Shown piece by piece: positions 16,588-25,540 of a stretch of 60,358 bases of DNA. The notes beneath the pieces were generated by a model. The model made no database searches. It was not told the origin of the DNA and worked only from the letters and a program-made list of their open reading frames with translations. The stretch lies in assembly GCA_021768705.1 (NCBI GenBank), contig JAETUG010000011.1, positions 1 to 60,358 on the forward strand, read 5' to 3'. The position numbers and the translations under genes are program-made. Within the stretch, counting starts at the first letter, position 1; each line of letters begins with the position of its first letter. The stretch comes from Bacillota bacterium (lineage in GTDB: Bacteria; Bacillota; Clostridia; Lachnospirales; Anaerotignaceae).

Positions 16588-17811
16588 TCAATCCTTCTCA
16601 ATCAAATCCCGTACCTCTTTGATACTGAGTCCCTTTTCTCTGGCTATATCGGCAAGATCATCGTATTCATACTTAGAACGGGATACGCCATAGCCCGCCG
16701 CATCTTTCCGGCGTACTGTGCCGCAAGGCGTTTCCACCATTGTGATCTTTCTGTCCAGCACATAACGCTGTGTTTCCGCCTGACGAATCCCGATCGTTGT
16801 TGTATATTTGAAGATCAGGCCAATCATATCTTCCTTGTTCTGTTCTTTGCACATCACACGAATCAATGTACCGGGGCGGGATTTTTTCATATGGATCGGG
16901 ATGGTATAAACCTCAAGGGCACCGCCTTCCAACAGCCGTTCCATGGCAAAACCGATCTCTTCCGCTGTCATATCGTCCACATTGCAGGAAAGCTCCAGAA
17001 CGATATCCTTTCCGCTTTTGGTTTCTCCCAACATGGCACGAACGCAATTTGCCGCTTCAAAATCCTTTTTTCCCATACCATAGCCCACCGCCTGTACTTT
17101 CATCACAGGCATATTTCCAAAACGTGTGGCAAAATACTTCAGCAGTGCGGCACCGGTAGGCGTACAAAGCTCACCTTTGACACTGCCGCCATAAATAGGC
17201 ACATCCTTTAAAATATATGCCGTTGCCGGCGCAGGCACAGGCAGGATGCCGTGGGCGCACTTCACCTGACCACTGCCCACATGAACGGGAGAAACGATCA
17301 CCTCATCCACCGAAAGCCGATCCATCAGCAGACAAACTGCAGTGATATCCGCCACCGCATCCATTGTGCCTACCTCATGGAAATGGATTTCTGTCACAGG
17401 CACGCCATGGGCATGGCTTTCTGCCTCGGCAATCAGCCCATATACCGCCATAATGTCCTTTTTCACTTTTTCAGGAAGGTGAAAATGCCTCATCACAAGG
17501 TGTTCGATCTCGTGCATTCCCGTATGGTGATGGTGTTCATGATGCTCATGGTGATGGTCGTGAACATGCTCATGGCTATGATGATGCTCATGGTCGTGGC
17601 TTTCCTCCTCTTCTCCATTCACCGTTACGGAGATATGGGTGCCGGTAATACCGCATTTTACAGAAGGTTCTCTTTTTATGTTTACGTCTGGAATACCAAG
17701 GTCGTTCAGTTCAGCAAGAAAAGCTTCCGGATCAGGCAACAGTTCCAGCAATGCCCCCGCAAGCATATCCCCTGCGGCCCCCATGCCGCAATCTAAATAT
17801 AATGTTCTCAT
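16588..17811 (-). CDS. larC: Nickel-pincer cofactor biosynthesis protein LarC (nickel chelatase)
   Basis: A 407-aa LarC (DUF111) that inserts nickel into the pyridinium dithiocarboxylate nucleotide, using CTP. The N-terminal MRTLYLDCGMGAAGDMLAGA and the GTPTGAALL-like stretch (CTPTGAALLKYF) are typical. Residues about 72-100 are a histidine-rich tract that could buffer Ni. It is a single uninterrupted frame, unlike the frameshifted larC1/larC2 of L. plantarum. Its GGAGGT site lies inside the end of larB, 3 nt upstream. It acts with LarB and LarE. Confidence 0.95.
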   Translation of the reverse strand: MRTLYLDCGMGAAGDMLAGALLELLPDPEAFLAELNDLGIPDVNIKREPSVKCGITGTHISVTVNGEEEESHDHEHHHSHEHVHDHHHEHHEHHHHTGMHEIEHLVMRHFHLPEKVKKDIMAVYGLIAEAESHAHGVPVTEIHFHEVGTMDAVADITAVCLLMDRLSVDEVIVSPVHVGSGQVKCAHGILPVPAPATAYILKDVPIYGGSVKGELCTPTGAALLKYFATRFGNMPVMKVQAVGYGMGKKDFEAANCVRAMLGETKSGKDIVLELSCNVDDMTAEEIGFAMERLLEGGALEVYTIPIHMKKSRPGTLIRVMCKEQNKEDMIGLIFKYTTTIGIRQAETQRYVLDRKITMVETPCGTVRRKDAAGYGVSRSKYEYDDLADIAREKGLSIKEVRDLIEKD

Positions 17812-17814
17812 CGA

Positions 17815-18585
17815 TCATACCTCCTTTTTTGCATCCATGGCTTCCATATGGTTGATCATGCTTGCCAGATAGCCTGCGCCAAAGCCATTATCGATATTGA
17901 CTACCGATACCCCACTGGCACAGGAATTCAGCATAGAAAGCAGAGCGGACAGACCGCCAAAGGATGCGCCATAGCCGATGCTTGTGGGAACAGCGATAAC
18001 AGGGCAATCCGCCAATCCGCCAATCACACTGGCAAGAGCCCCTTCCATCCCCGCAATGGCAATGATGACACTGGCACCCATGATATCATCCAGATGCGCC
18101 AACGTCCGATGGAGCCCAGCAACGCCCACATCATACAAACGCACCACATGATTGCCCAAAGCCTGTGCCGTCAAAGCCGCTTCTTCTGCTACGGGAATAT
18201 CACTGGTGCCGCCGGTGGCAACAACAATATTGCCAATCCCATCAGGCACAGGCAGTTTGCCGATGATGCCGACCCTTGCCTCCTTATGATACTCCAGTTC
18301 ATAAGATTTGCCGACCATATCCGCTGCCTCCTGAGACATACGGGTGATCAGAATCGTATTCTGTCCATGTTTTTGCATCACCGCAAGGATTCCTATGATC
18401 TGCTCCGGTGTTTTCCCTGCACCATAGACCACTTCCGCCACCCCCTGGCGCACTTTGCGGTGCAGGTCTACTTTTGCAAAGCCAATATCTTCAAAAGGTT
18501 CCGTCTTGATCTTCAACAATGCGTCCTCTACAGACATGTCCCCCGAACGCACAGCTTCCAAAACCTTTTTGATCTCGTTGTTCAT
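17815..18585 (-). CDS. larB: Nickel-pincer cofactor biosynthesis protein LarB (carboxylase/hydrolase)
   Basis: A 256-aa LarB, which carboxylates the pyridinium ring of nicotinic acid adenine dinucleotide and hydrolyses it. The C-terminal half is PurE-like, with the conserved ATGGTSDIPVAEEAALTA and YDVGVAGLHR stretches and the AGMEGALASVIGGL loop. Length and motifs are normal. Its ATG overlaps the larE stop by 4 nt (ATGA), which indicates coupling. Confidence 0.96.
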   Translation of the reverse strand: MNNEIKKVLEAVRSGDMSVEDALLKIKTEPFEDIGFAKVDLHRKVRQGVAEVVYGAGKTPEQIIGILAVMQKHGQNTILITRMSQEAADMVGKSYELEYHKEARVGIIGKLPVPDGIGNIVVATGGTSDIPVAEEAALTAQALGNHVVRLYDVGVAGLHRTLAHLDDIMGASVIIAIAGMEGALASVIGGLADCPVIAVPTSIGYGASFGGLSALLSMLNSCASGVSVVNIDNGFGAGYLASMINHMEAMDAKKEV

Positions 18586-19328
18586 TCACGCACCTCCAAA
18601 TCAAGCAGCACAGCATCGTAATACTTTTTGAGTTCCTTTATAATCTCTGTTCTTTTTTCCAAAACTTTAGGCAACTGCTCTTTCGTGAACTGCAGCCTTG
18701 CAGCATCGCCAAACATCCTCACCCGAAAATCCGTCAGCCCAAGAGAAAACAAATAATCCTCTGCCTGCTCTGTTTTCTGCAGCTTTTCTGCTGCAATGGG
18801 TTCTCCTGTGGGGATACGTGTGGCAAGGCAGGCATAGGCAGGCTTGTTCCATGTGAACAAGCCCGCTTCTTTGGATAATCGGCGGATTTCATCTTTTGTC
18901 AGCCCGGATTCTCTAAGGGGAGAACGGACAGACAATTCCTGTAACGCCCGCATACCCGGGCGGTCTCCCACATCATCAGAAGCATTCGTACCATCCATCA
19001 GCACAGGGAATCCATCTGCCGCAACCGCCTTTCCAATTTCCGTAAAGATGCGTTTCTTGCAATGATAACAACGATCCGCAGGGTTCGCCGTTACCAGTCC
19101 ATCCCCTAGCACATCCGCCTGCAGTACCCTCATATCTGCGCCCAGTTCTTTCGCCAGTCTTTTTGCGTCCTCCAGTTCAAATTGAGGCTGAAACGCAGAT
19201 TTGACATAATAGGCACGCACCTCTGCCCCATGCTTCTTCGCCGCATAAAGCAGATAGGCGGAATCCACACCGCCGGAAAAAGCCAGGGCGACTTTGGGAT
19301 TTTCGATAAAAAATTCTTGTAAATTCAT
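18582..19328 (-). CDS. larE: Nickel-pincer cofactor sulfur transferase LarE
   Basis: A 248-aa PP-loop ATPase that adds sulfur to the cofactor precursor. The PP-loop SGGVDS is at 18-23. Cysteines are at 87 and 90 (RCYHCKKR) and at 167 (AYACLATR). Cys167 corresponds in position to the sacrificial cysteine region of L. plantarum LarE; the extra pair could mean an Fe-S-dependent form, which remains to be shown. I start at MNLQEFF because GAGG lies 8-10 nt upstream; a longer frame to 19385 overlaps the permease end. Confidence 0.94.
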   Translation of the reverse strand: MNLQEFFIENPKVALAFSGGVDSAYLLYAAKKHGAEVRAYYVKSAFQPQFELEDAKRLAKELGADMRVLQADVLGDGLVTANPADRCYHCKKRIFTEIGKAVAADGFPVLMDGTNASDDVGDRPGMRALQELSVRSPLRESGLTKDEIRRLSKEAGLFTWNKPAYACLATRIPTGEPIAAEKLQKTEQAEDYLFSLGLTDFRVRMFGDAARLQFTKEQLPKVLEKRTEIIKELKKYYDAVLLDLEVRE

Positions 19329-19356
19329 AAAATAAACCTCGTGATATTTGCCAATT

Positions 19357-20238
19357 TTATAGATTACTCTGTCTGCGGTTAACATTTTTCCGCAGATGAT
19401 TGCCGATATTTGTGATGCAAAGCAATGTCACTATCAGAAAAACACCAGGGATTAGGATCATCCACCATGCACCGGAAAGCATACTCTTTTCCGATAAGGA
19501 CAACATACTCCCCCAGGAAATGATCTCCAAAGGGAGCCCGATGCCCAGAAAGCTCAATGTAGATTCGGAGACAATCGCTCCTCGTATGTTCATAATCACC
19601 ATAAACATGATCGAAGAAATAAAGTTGGGCGTCAGGTGTTTCCACAAAATGCGGAAAAAGCCTGCCCCCATACATCTTGCAGCAATGACATATTCGCTGT
19701 TTCTAATCTGCCGTACCTCTGTGCGGACCACCTTGGCAATGCTCGTCCATCCGGTGATGCCAATGACAAAGGAAATACTCAGCACATTTGCTTTCCCCAA
19801 TATCGCCTGCAACAGAATCACCAGCAGCAGGTTCGGGATGCTGAGAAATATTTCCGTCAGCCGCATCAGCAGATCATCCAGCCACTTTGGCGCAAGTCCG
19901 CTGATGGCACCAAACAAGATAGCAATCGCCGTGGAGATCATTGTGGCAAAAAAGCCGATGAACAGAGATATACGCCCGCCGTACCAAATCATGGAGAAGA
20001 TGTCCCGTCCCATGGCATCGGTGCCAAACCAAAATTCTGCATTTGGTGCTGTATTTGCATGATACAGATCCATATAAGCAGGGTCTTTGGGAAGAAAGAA
20101 ACCGCAGAACAGGCACCCCAAAAGGATGACAGCCAGCACCGCCATGGAAACAAGAGGCTTTCCTTCGTACCACTTTGCTTTTTTCTCTGTCGGTGCCGCA
20201 ACAGAACGGATCCCCACCTGCACAAAACGATCATCCAA
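19357..20238 (-). CDS. ABC importer permease, Nik/Dpp/Opp C type
   Basis: A 293-aa inner-membrane permease with an N-terminal cytoplasmic tail, one anchoring helix and about five more segments. The permease EAA loop is readable as AARCMGAGFFRILWKHLTPN. GTDAMGRDIFSMIWYGGR is diagnostic of the DppC/OppC/NikC group. It overlaps the upstream permease gene by 8 nt. It lies 28 nt before larE, which makes nickel the probable cargo, although peptides cannot be excluded. Confidence 0.92.
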   Translation of the reverse strand: MDDRFVQVGIRSVAAPTEKKAKWYEGKPLVSMAVLAVILLGCLFCGFFLPKDPAYMDLYHANTAPNAEFWFGTDAMGRDIFSMIWYGGRISLFIGFFATMISTAIAILFGAISGLAPKWLDDLLMRLTEIFLSIPNLLLVILLQAILGKANVLSISFVIGITGWTSIAKVVRTEVRQIRNSEYVIAARCMGAGFFRILWKHLTPNFISSIMFMVIMNIRGAIVSESTLSFLGIGLPLEIISWGSMLSLSEKSMLSGAWWMILIPGVFLIVTLLCITNIGNHLRKNVNRRQSNL

Positions 20239-21241
20239 TTTCCGTCACCTCCGTTGTTTCAATACTTTCGTTCTCCCGCATCCGTGGGTCGATGTGCTCA
20301 TTGATGGTTTGGGCAATGATATTGCACAGGATCACCACCGCTCCCGAAAGGATGCACAGGAGCATCAGCAGATTATAATCCTGATATCTAGCACTTTCAT
20401 AGGACAAAGTACCAATACCGGGATAGGAAAACACAGTTTCGATAATATAGGTACCCCCTAGAATATGGGGAACGGAGATGGCCATGATACTAAGATAGGA
20501 CGGGATGATGTTTCTCAGGCAATGGCGGAACAGGATGCTTTTTTTATCCAATCCCTTGGATTTCGCCAAAAGCACATATTCTGCCCTGACTTCTTCCAAT
20601 AGTTTGTTGCGGATCATATAAGCATAATACCACAAATGACTCCCTACGACTATCGTCATAGGAAGGATCAAGTGCAGGATACGATCAGAAATATCCTTTG
20701 CCTTCCCGATAGAATAAGCACTGCTGCTGGGAAGCCAACGCAAATAGATGGCAAAAATAAGGATCAGTATCAGGGACAGCCAAAATTCCGGGATACAACT
20801 GATGATGGTCCCCACCTTACAGATCAGTTTATCCAACCATTTTTCTTCATGCCACGCACACAGGATGCCCAGACCCAAGGCAAGAACGAAAATCAGTACA
20901 AAGCCAATGCCCCCTAAAATCAGCGTATTGACCAGCCTTCCTCCAATGACCTCCAGTACATCTGTTTTATACTTAAAAGAAATGCCGAAGTTGCCTTTCA
21001 GCGCATTTTGAAGCCACCGCAGATACTGCACATGGATGGGGTCATTCAGCCCCAGATTTTCTTCTGCCCATTCCCGTTCTGCCATGCTCATCTTTTCCAC
21101 ACGGTCTCCATAATAGGAAACCAGCGGATCGCCGGGGGCAAGGCGTGCTACATAAAATATCACCACGGATAAGAGCAGTACACTCAAAAGAAAAATCAAA
21201 ATCTTTTTACCATAATACACATAAGGATTTTTTCGATTCAT
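20231..21241 (-). CDS. ABC importer permease, Nik/Dpp/Opp B type
   Basis: A 336-aa permease with an N-terminal helix (KILIFLLSVLLLSVVIFYVA), the family signature LAPGDPLVSYYG and a C-terminal EAA loop (LLAKSKGLDKKSILFRHCLRN). The start at 21241 overlaps the stop of the upstream ATPase gene by ATGA, with an AGGGGGA site upstream. It forms the channel together with the C-type permease next to it. Confidence 0.93.
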   Translation of the reverse strand: MNRKNPYVYYGKKILIFLLSVLLLSVVIFYVARLAPGDPLVSYYGDRVEKMSMAEREWAEENLGLNDPIHVQYLRWLQNALKGNFGISFKYKTDVLEVIGGRLVNTLILGGIGFVLIFVLALGLGILCAWHEEKWLDKLICKVGTIISCIPEFWLSLILILIFAIYLRWLPSSSAYSIGKAKDISDRILHLILPMTIVVGSHLWYYAYMIRNKLLEEVRAEYVLLAKSKGLDKKSILFRHCLRNIIPSYLSIMAISVPHILGGTYIIETVFSYPGIGTLSYESARYQDYNLLMLLCILSGAVVILCNIIAQTINEHIDPRMRENESIETTEVTEIG

Positions 21242-22134
21242 TGGTTTCCCCCTTTCCACACCAGATGGTCAGGAGAAATCTCAACTAATTTCCCATCCCA
21301 TTCAAACAAAGCAGGGTCAAATTCCTGCAACACCCTCGTCCGTTCCCGTCTGGGGTCAGGCACGGGGATGGCAGAGAGCAATGTCTTTGTATAGGGATGC
21401 TTCGGGGAAGAAAACAGTTCTTTCGTCTGCGCCACTTCCACCAGCTTTCCACGATACATCACCCCTACCCGATCGCAAAGATATTTCACCACCGACAGAT
21501 CATGGGCAATAAACAGGATAGAAAAGTCATGCTCTGCCTGCAGATGCTTGAACAAATTGATGATCTGAGCCTGTATGGATACATCCAGAGAAGCAATCGG
21601 TTCATCTGCCACCAGCAACTCCGGTTCCATGGAAAGGGCGCGGGCAATGGCTACCCGCTGGCGCATACCTCCGGATAATTCCGTAGGGTATTTATTCAGA
21701 TAGGATTTGTCCAAGCCGACAGAATGCAGCTGAAATTCCGCTTCTGCCCGCAAAGAGCCTCTTGGCGGCTTGATATGATGGATCTCCATGGGCTCCCCTA
21801 TGATATCTGCCACCTGCATCCTGCCATTCAGGCTGGAGGCGGAATCCTGAAAAATCAATTGACGGGAGGTCTGAAGTATTTTTTTGTGCTTCCGAAATTC
21901 TTTGGGGTCGCAAACGTTGATGCCGTTATAAAATATCCTGCCGGAAGAAGGCTGATAAATATTCATGATGCACCTTGCCACCGTAGATTTGCCGGAACCC
22001 GATTCCCCCACCAGACCGAAGATTTCCCCTCTGCGTATCTGAAAAGAAAGGTCATCTACTGCTTTTATCACCAGATTTTTCGTCAACCTGAACTGATGGG
22101 TCAGATGCTGCACCTCCAATATCAAATCATCCAT
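21238..22134 (-). CDS. ABC importer ATPase, NikE/DppF/OppF type
   Basis: A 298-aa ATPase with Walker A GESGSGKSTVA, signature LSGGMRQRVAIARAL, Walker B LLVADEPIASLD and the C-terminal oligopeptide-transporter extension (HPYTKTLLSAIPVPDPR). The ATG at 22134 sits 6 nt after GGAGGTG; a GTG 9 nt further up is less likely. It pairs with the D-type ATPase encoded just upstream. Confidence 0.94.
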   Translation of the reverse strand: MDDLILEVQHLTHQFRLTKNLVIKAVDDLSFQIRRGEIFGLVGESGSGKSTVARCIMNIYQPSSGRIFYNGINVCDPKEFRKHKKILQTSRQLIFQDSASSLNGRMQVADIIGEPMEIHHIKPPRGSLRAEAEFQLHSVGLDKSYLNKYPTELSGGMRQRVAIARALSMEPELLVADEPIASLDVSIQAQIINLFKHLQAEHDFSILFIAHDLSVVKYLCDRVGVMYRGKLVEVAQTKELFSSPKHPYTKTLLSAIPVPDPRRERTRVLQEFDPALFEWDGKLVEISPDHLVWKGGNQ

Positions 22135-23140
22135 GGAAATCACCTCCCATCGGTGGGGTTATTTTTGGCGCCCGTTCATCCAAAAGCCACGTTGCCGCAT
22201 AGTGGGTATCACTGATTTGGAACATAGGGGGCATTTCTTCATAATCGATTGCCAAAGCATATTCGTTACGGCTAGCGAAAGCATCCCCAGGGGGCAGATC
22301 AATCATGGTGGGCGGCATACCGGGAATGGTATAGAGTTCTTCCCCTTCCCGAGCAAAGGCCGGCAAAGAACGCATCAGCGCCCAGGTATAAGGATGGCGA
22401 GGATCATAAAAAATCTCCTCTGCCGTACCAATCTCTACAATTTTCCCCGCATACATCACCGCTACTCTGTCAGCAATTCTGGCAACCACACCCAGATCAT
22501 GGGAAACAAAAATCGTTGCTGTACCCAGTTTCTGCTGGATATCCCGCAGCAGATCAAGAATTTGAGCCTGTATGGTCACATCCAAAGAAGTTGTCGGCTC
22601 ATCCGCAAGAAGTATTTTGGGATTCGATGCCAGAGCGATCGCCATGACACTGCGCTGACGCATCCCTCCGGAAAAATGATACGGATACTGCCGATACCGC
22701 TGTTCCGGCTCCGTGATGCCTACCAGTTTCATCAATTCCATGACACGCTGATAGACTGCCTCCCGTTCCATCTTAGGATGATGGACGCGCACAGCCTCTG
22801 CGATCTGCTCGCCAATGGAAATCGTCGGATTCAGCGTTGCCATGGGGTCTTGAAATACCATAGAAAACAGCCTGCCCCGCAGACGTTCCATATCCCGCTG
22901 GCGATAATTGGTGATATCCACTCCATCCACAAGAATACTTCCGCCTGTAATACGGGCATTTCCATGCAGCAGCTTCATAATGCTTTTGCAAAGCACACTT
23001 TTTCCGCAGCCTGATTCCCCAACGAGAGCCAATACTTCTCCTGCATGCAGAGAAAAGGATACATCCCGTACTGCCTGCAGTTCCCCCTGGGGCGTATCAA
23101 AGCTGACTGACAAATTTTTGATTTCTAAAAGTTCTGCCAT
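22127..23140 (-). CDS. ABC importer ATPase, NikD/DppD/OppD type
   Basis: A 337-aa ATPase with Walker A GESGCGKSVLCKS, signature FSGGMRQRSVMAIAL, Walker B ILLADEPTTSLD and the C-terminal extension HPYTWALMRSLPAF. Its end overlaps the next ATPase gene by 8 nt. The two ATPases are paralogues that act as a heterodimer in this importer class. Confidence 0.94.
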   Translation of the reverse strand: MAELLEIKNLSVSFDTPQGELQAVRDVSFSLHAGEVLALVGESGCGKSVLCKSIMKLLHGNARITGGSILVDGVDITNYRQRDMERLRGRLFSMVFQDPMATLNPTISIGEQIAEAVRVHHPKMEREAVYQRVMELMKLVGITEPEQRYRQYPYHFSGGMRQRSVMAIALASNPKILLADEPTTSLDVTIQAQILDLLRDIQQKLGTATIFVSHDLGVVARIADRVAVMYAGKIVEIGTAEEIFYDPRHPYTWALMRSLPAFAREGEELYTIPGMPPTMIDLPPGDAFASRNEYALAIDYEEMPPMFQISDTHYAATWLLDERAPKITPPMGGDFHG

Positions 23141-23199
23141 GATCCATCACCTGAAATACAGAAAAGGGACTGGCTTTCAGCCCCTTTTCCGCTCTATTT

Positions 23200-24741
23200 C
23201 TATTCTTCCATTGTCCATTCTGTTACATTCCAGAAAATGCCCACACCGTGGTGCCCCATAACGGTATTCGCGTCGATGCCTTTTAGCTTGGCATCTGCCA
23301 CATAATCCGCATCCACATAGCAGATGAAGGCAAACGCAGGGTCATTCGCCAATGCTTCCTGAAATTTATCGTATGCTTCCTTACGTTTTTCCCCATCGTC
23401 CGTCTGACGGGCTTCCGTCAGATATTTATCCACATCTGCATTGGAGTAACCGGAATAATTAGCCCCTTTTTCCGTACCAAATACCTTGTAAGTATGGTCA
23501 TCCGCATCAAAGGGACTGCCCCAGCCGATCAGATATGCCATCTGTCCGTTCCAATCTACCTGAGTGGGGACTTCCACCCTGCAGTTGATGCCAATTGTCT
23601 GCAGTTGTTGGGCTGCCGCCTGCGCCATATCCAGACGCACCTGATCCCCTGCAGCTACACTGAGGACAAAGCCGATTTCTTCCCCATTGCGTTCATAAAA
23701 ACCTTTTTCCCCCATGATACAGCCTGCGTCCTCCAAAATCTGCATGGCTTTTTTGGGGTCATAGGCATACTGTTCTACGTTTTCATTGTTGTAGATATTT
23801 CTCTGCAGCGGGCCATACGCCACAATACCATGCCCAAGCACAACGGTATCCAGGATCGCCTGACGATCCAGACCATAGCAAATGGCAGGAATGATATCTT
23901 TATTTTCTGTCCAGTATTCGTTTTGGAAATTGAACAGAATCCCACGATAATCGGAAGTCATCATGTGATAAACCGTATGCTTTTCATCACCCGCAAAGGA
24001 TTCTGCATCCTTGGGGGTCAGCAAAGTAAGATCCAACTCTCCGGAACCCACCTGCAGTGCTTTTACAGTATCCTCTGTTACGATTTTAAAAATGATTGTA
24101 TCAATATTGGGTTCTCCCTTAAAGTAATTCTCATTCTTCACCAGAGTGATGGCCTGACCTTCCTCCCAGCTTTCCAGTTGATAGGGGCCTGTACCCACAG
24201 GGTTGCGGAAAAAGTCCGATTCCTGCATATTTTCCCCTTCCAGCAGATGTTTGGGCAAAACAGACATTGTCATGTAGTCCAGAAATGCCACATTGGGCGC
24301 TGCCAGCTGAAAGGAAATCGTATGTTCATCAACGACCGTGATTTCCTGCACATCTTCGTAATTAGGTGCATTTTCAGAACCGTTTTCAGGGTCCATGATG
24401 GCTTCGATCGTAAATTTTACATCTTCTGCCGTAAAGGGCTCGCCATCGTGCCAAGTTACATTTTGCTCCAGATCAAATGTATAGGTGCAGCTGGATTCAT
24501 CAAATGTCCAGTCCTTCGCCAAACAGGGAACGACCTGATTTGCCCCGTCATGGGCAGTCAGACCATTGAAAAGCAGGATATTGATCTCGCCATGCTCATC
24601 CATGGCAGGATTGATACGGGTATAGTCGCCACTGCCATATACAAGGGTTTCTGTATCAGAAGCAGGTTCTGTGCCGCCGCCACACGCAGCCAGGCTGAAC
24701 AGCATGGTAAATGTCAAAAGTAATGTAGTAATTTTTCTCAT
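23200..24741 (-). CDS. Substrate-binding lipoprotein of the Nik/Opp-type importer
   Basis: A 513-aa family 5 solute-binding lipoprotein. The signal peptide ends in LFSLAAC (lipobox, lipidated Cys about 20). Typical family stretches are DVKFTIEAIMDP, RNPVGTGPYQLESW and NYSGYSNADVDKYL. A His-His pair in VMGHHGVGIFW near the C-terminus is a candidate metal ligand. I start at MRKITT; an extension to 24852 runs back through the leader terminator. Its place before larE, larB and larC argues for nickel or a nickel chelate. Confidence 0.92.
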   Translation of the reverse strand: MRKITTLLLTFTMLFSLAACGGGTEPASDTETLVYGSGDYTRINPAMDEHGEINILLFNGLTAHDGANQVVPCLAKDWTFDESSCTYTFDLEQNVTWHDGEPFTAEDVKFTIEAIMDPENGSENAPNYEDVQEITVVDEHTISFQLAAPNVAFLDYMTMSVLPKHLLEGENMQESDFFRNPVGTGPYQLESWEEGQAITLVKNENYFKGEPNIDTIIFKIVTEDTVKALQVGSGELDLTLLTPKDAESFAGDEKHTVYHMMTSDYRGILFNFQNEYWTENKDIIPAICYGLDRQAILDTVVLGHGIVAYGPLQRNIYNNENVEQYAYDPKKAMQILEDAGCIMGEKGFYERNGEEIGFVLSVAAGDQVRLDMAQAAAQQLQTIGINCRVEVPTQVDWNGQMAYLIGWGSPFDADDHTYKVFGTEKGANYSGYSNADVDKYLTEARQTDDGEKRKEAYDKFQEALANDPAFAFICYVDADYVADAKLKGIDANTVMGHHGVGIFWNVTEWTMEE

Positions 24742-24785
24742 AGCTTTCGGGATTCCTTTCAAAATAACGCAAAAAATGCCCTGAC

Positions 24786-24832
24786 GAAAATAAAAAGGCA
24801 TAGGACTCTTCTTCAGAAAAGTCGTATGCCTT
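24786..24832 (-). terminator. Terminator-like hairpin in the nik-lar operon leader
   Basis: On the minus strand AAGGCATA-C-GACT pairs with AGTC-C-TATGCCTT and is followed by TTTATTTT, about 45 nt before the ATG of the binding protein. Since it lies inside the leader it may be conditional. A small upstream pairing (GTATGT with GCATAC) could compete with its 5' arm. Confidence 0.65.
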
Positions 24833-24921
24833 CTGCACATACATATCATCAAGGTATCGGTACAAGGTGTTTCAGAAACTTCGGCTTCTTTCCATTTGCT
24901 TCATGCAAATCATTCCATATT

Positions 24922-24950
24922 ATTGTATAGATGATCCCTTTGCTTGTCAA
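24922..24950 (-). promoter_or_regulatory. Promoter of the nik-lar operon
   Basis: On the minus strand TTGACA and TACAAT are separated by exactly 17 nt, a near-consensus housekeeping promoter. Transcription would start near 24915 and give a leader of about 175 nt, containing an ATTTGC-ATGAA-GCAAAT hairpin and the terminator at 24786-24832. Confidence 0.75.
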
Positions 24951-24993
24951 TATGACGTTTGCAATCTAGATTAAAAATCACCGTGAGTTTCAA

Positions 24994-25392
24994 TTAGCGT
25001 TCATAACGATCTCTTTTTTCATTTTTCGCACACCCAGAGAGTTGATCCACTGCAAGAGAAGCAGTAGGCTGAAAATAAATATCCTTTCCTTTATTGCTCT
25101 CATACATAAAATCTTTCAGCGGCTTACTTGTATATCTTGAAAAATCGCCGTATATCGCAAATCGCACACCATAGTTGATAAATTTCTGCAATATTTCTCC
25201 TGCCAGACAAGAACGCAAAACAAAGAAATCATTTACAATCGCCTCTTTGTTTACCGCAATATTTGTACAGCCTGTTTCGTATTTTACTGTCAAAATGAAG
25301 TCTAAAGCAGACTGAACATCTGTAATCAACAATTCATCACTACTCACAACTGCAACCTCTATATTATTTTTCTTTATGACTTCTGTTTTCAT
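24994..25392 (-). CDS. DUF4180 domain protein
   Basis: A 132-aa protein of the DUF4180 family, recognised from the VQSALDFILTVKYETGC, FFVLRSCLAGEILQKF and FAIYGDFSRYTSKPLKDF stretches. No function is established. An upstream ATG lies inside the GGAGG site, so the start is the second Met, 12 nt later. It follows a TetR gene and a 37-codon ORF. Fold and partner are not evident. Confidence 0.85.
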   Translation of the reverse strand: MKTEVIKKNNIEVAVVSSDELLITDVQSALDFILTVKYETGCTNIAVNKEAIVNDFFVLRSCLAGEILQKFINYGVRFAIYGDFSRYTSKPLKDFMYESNKGKDIYFQPTASLAVDQLSGCAKNEKRDRYER

Positions 25393-25409
25393 TTTTACCT
25401 CCATCCGTT

Positions 25410-25523
25410 TTAAATCAATTTAACAACAGCTTTCGACTGCCACTTCTTCCCTTTGTATCTCATAACAACGATACTCCCCGAAGTCAAGGTCGTAGGTCGA
25501 CCTCTCGTTTCTTTCATTTGCAT
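25410..25523 (-). CDS. Small basic ORF between tetR and DUF4180
   Basis: A 37-aa frame with a strong AGGAGGT site 9 nt before the ATG. The peptide is basic (for example MRYKGKKWQSKAVVK) with no hydrophobic segment or known motif. It fills the gap between the TetR stop and the DUF4180 gene. It may be a real microprotein or a remnant of a longer gene; no family is recognised. Confidence 0.45.
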   Translation of the reverse strand: MQMKETRGRPTTLTSGSIVVMRYKGKKWQSKAVVKLI

Positions 25524-25540
25524 TTCTTTTCTACCTCCTG

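Noticed and set aside
24656-24865. 69-codon frame across the nik-lar leader as a leader peptide
   Set aside because: It would start at TTG without a site and runs through the terminator and into the signal peptide of the binding protein in another frame.
24742-24950. NiCo riboswitch
   Set aside because: Tempting by context, but I could not lay out the conserved four-helix junction by eye, so only a leader with a terminator is reported.
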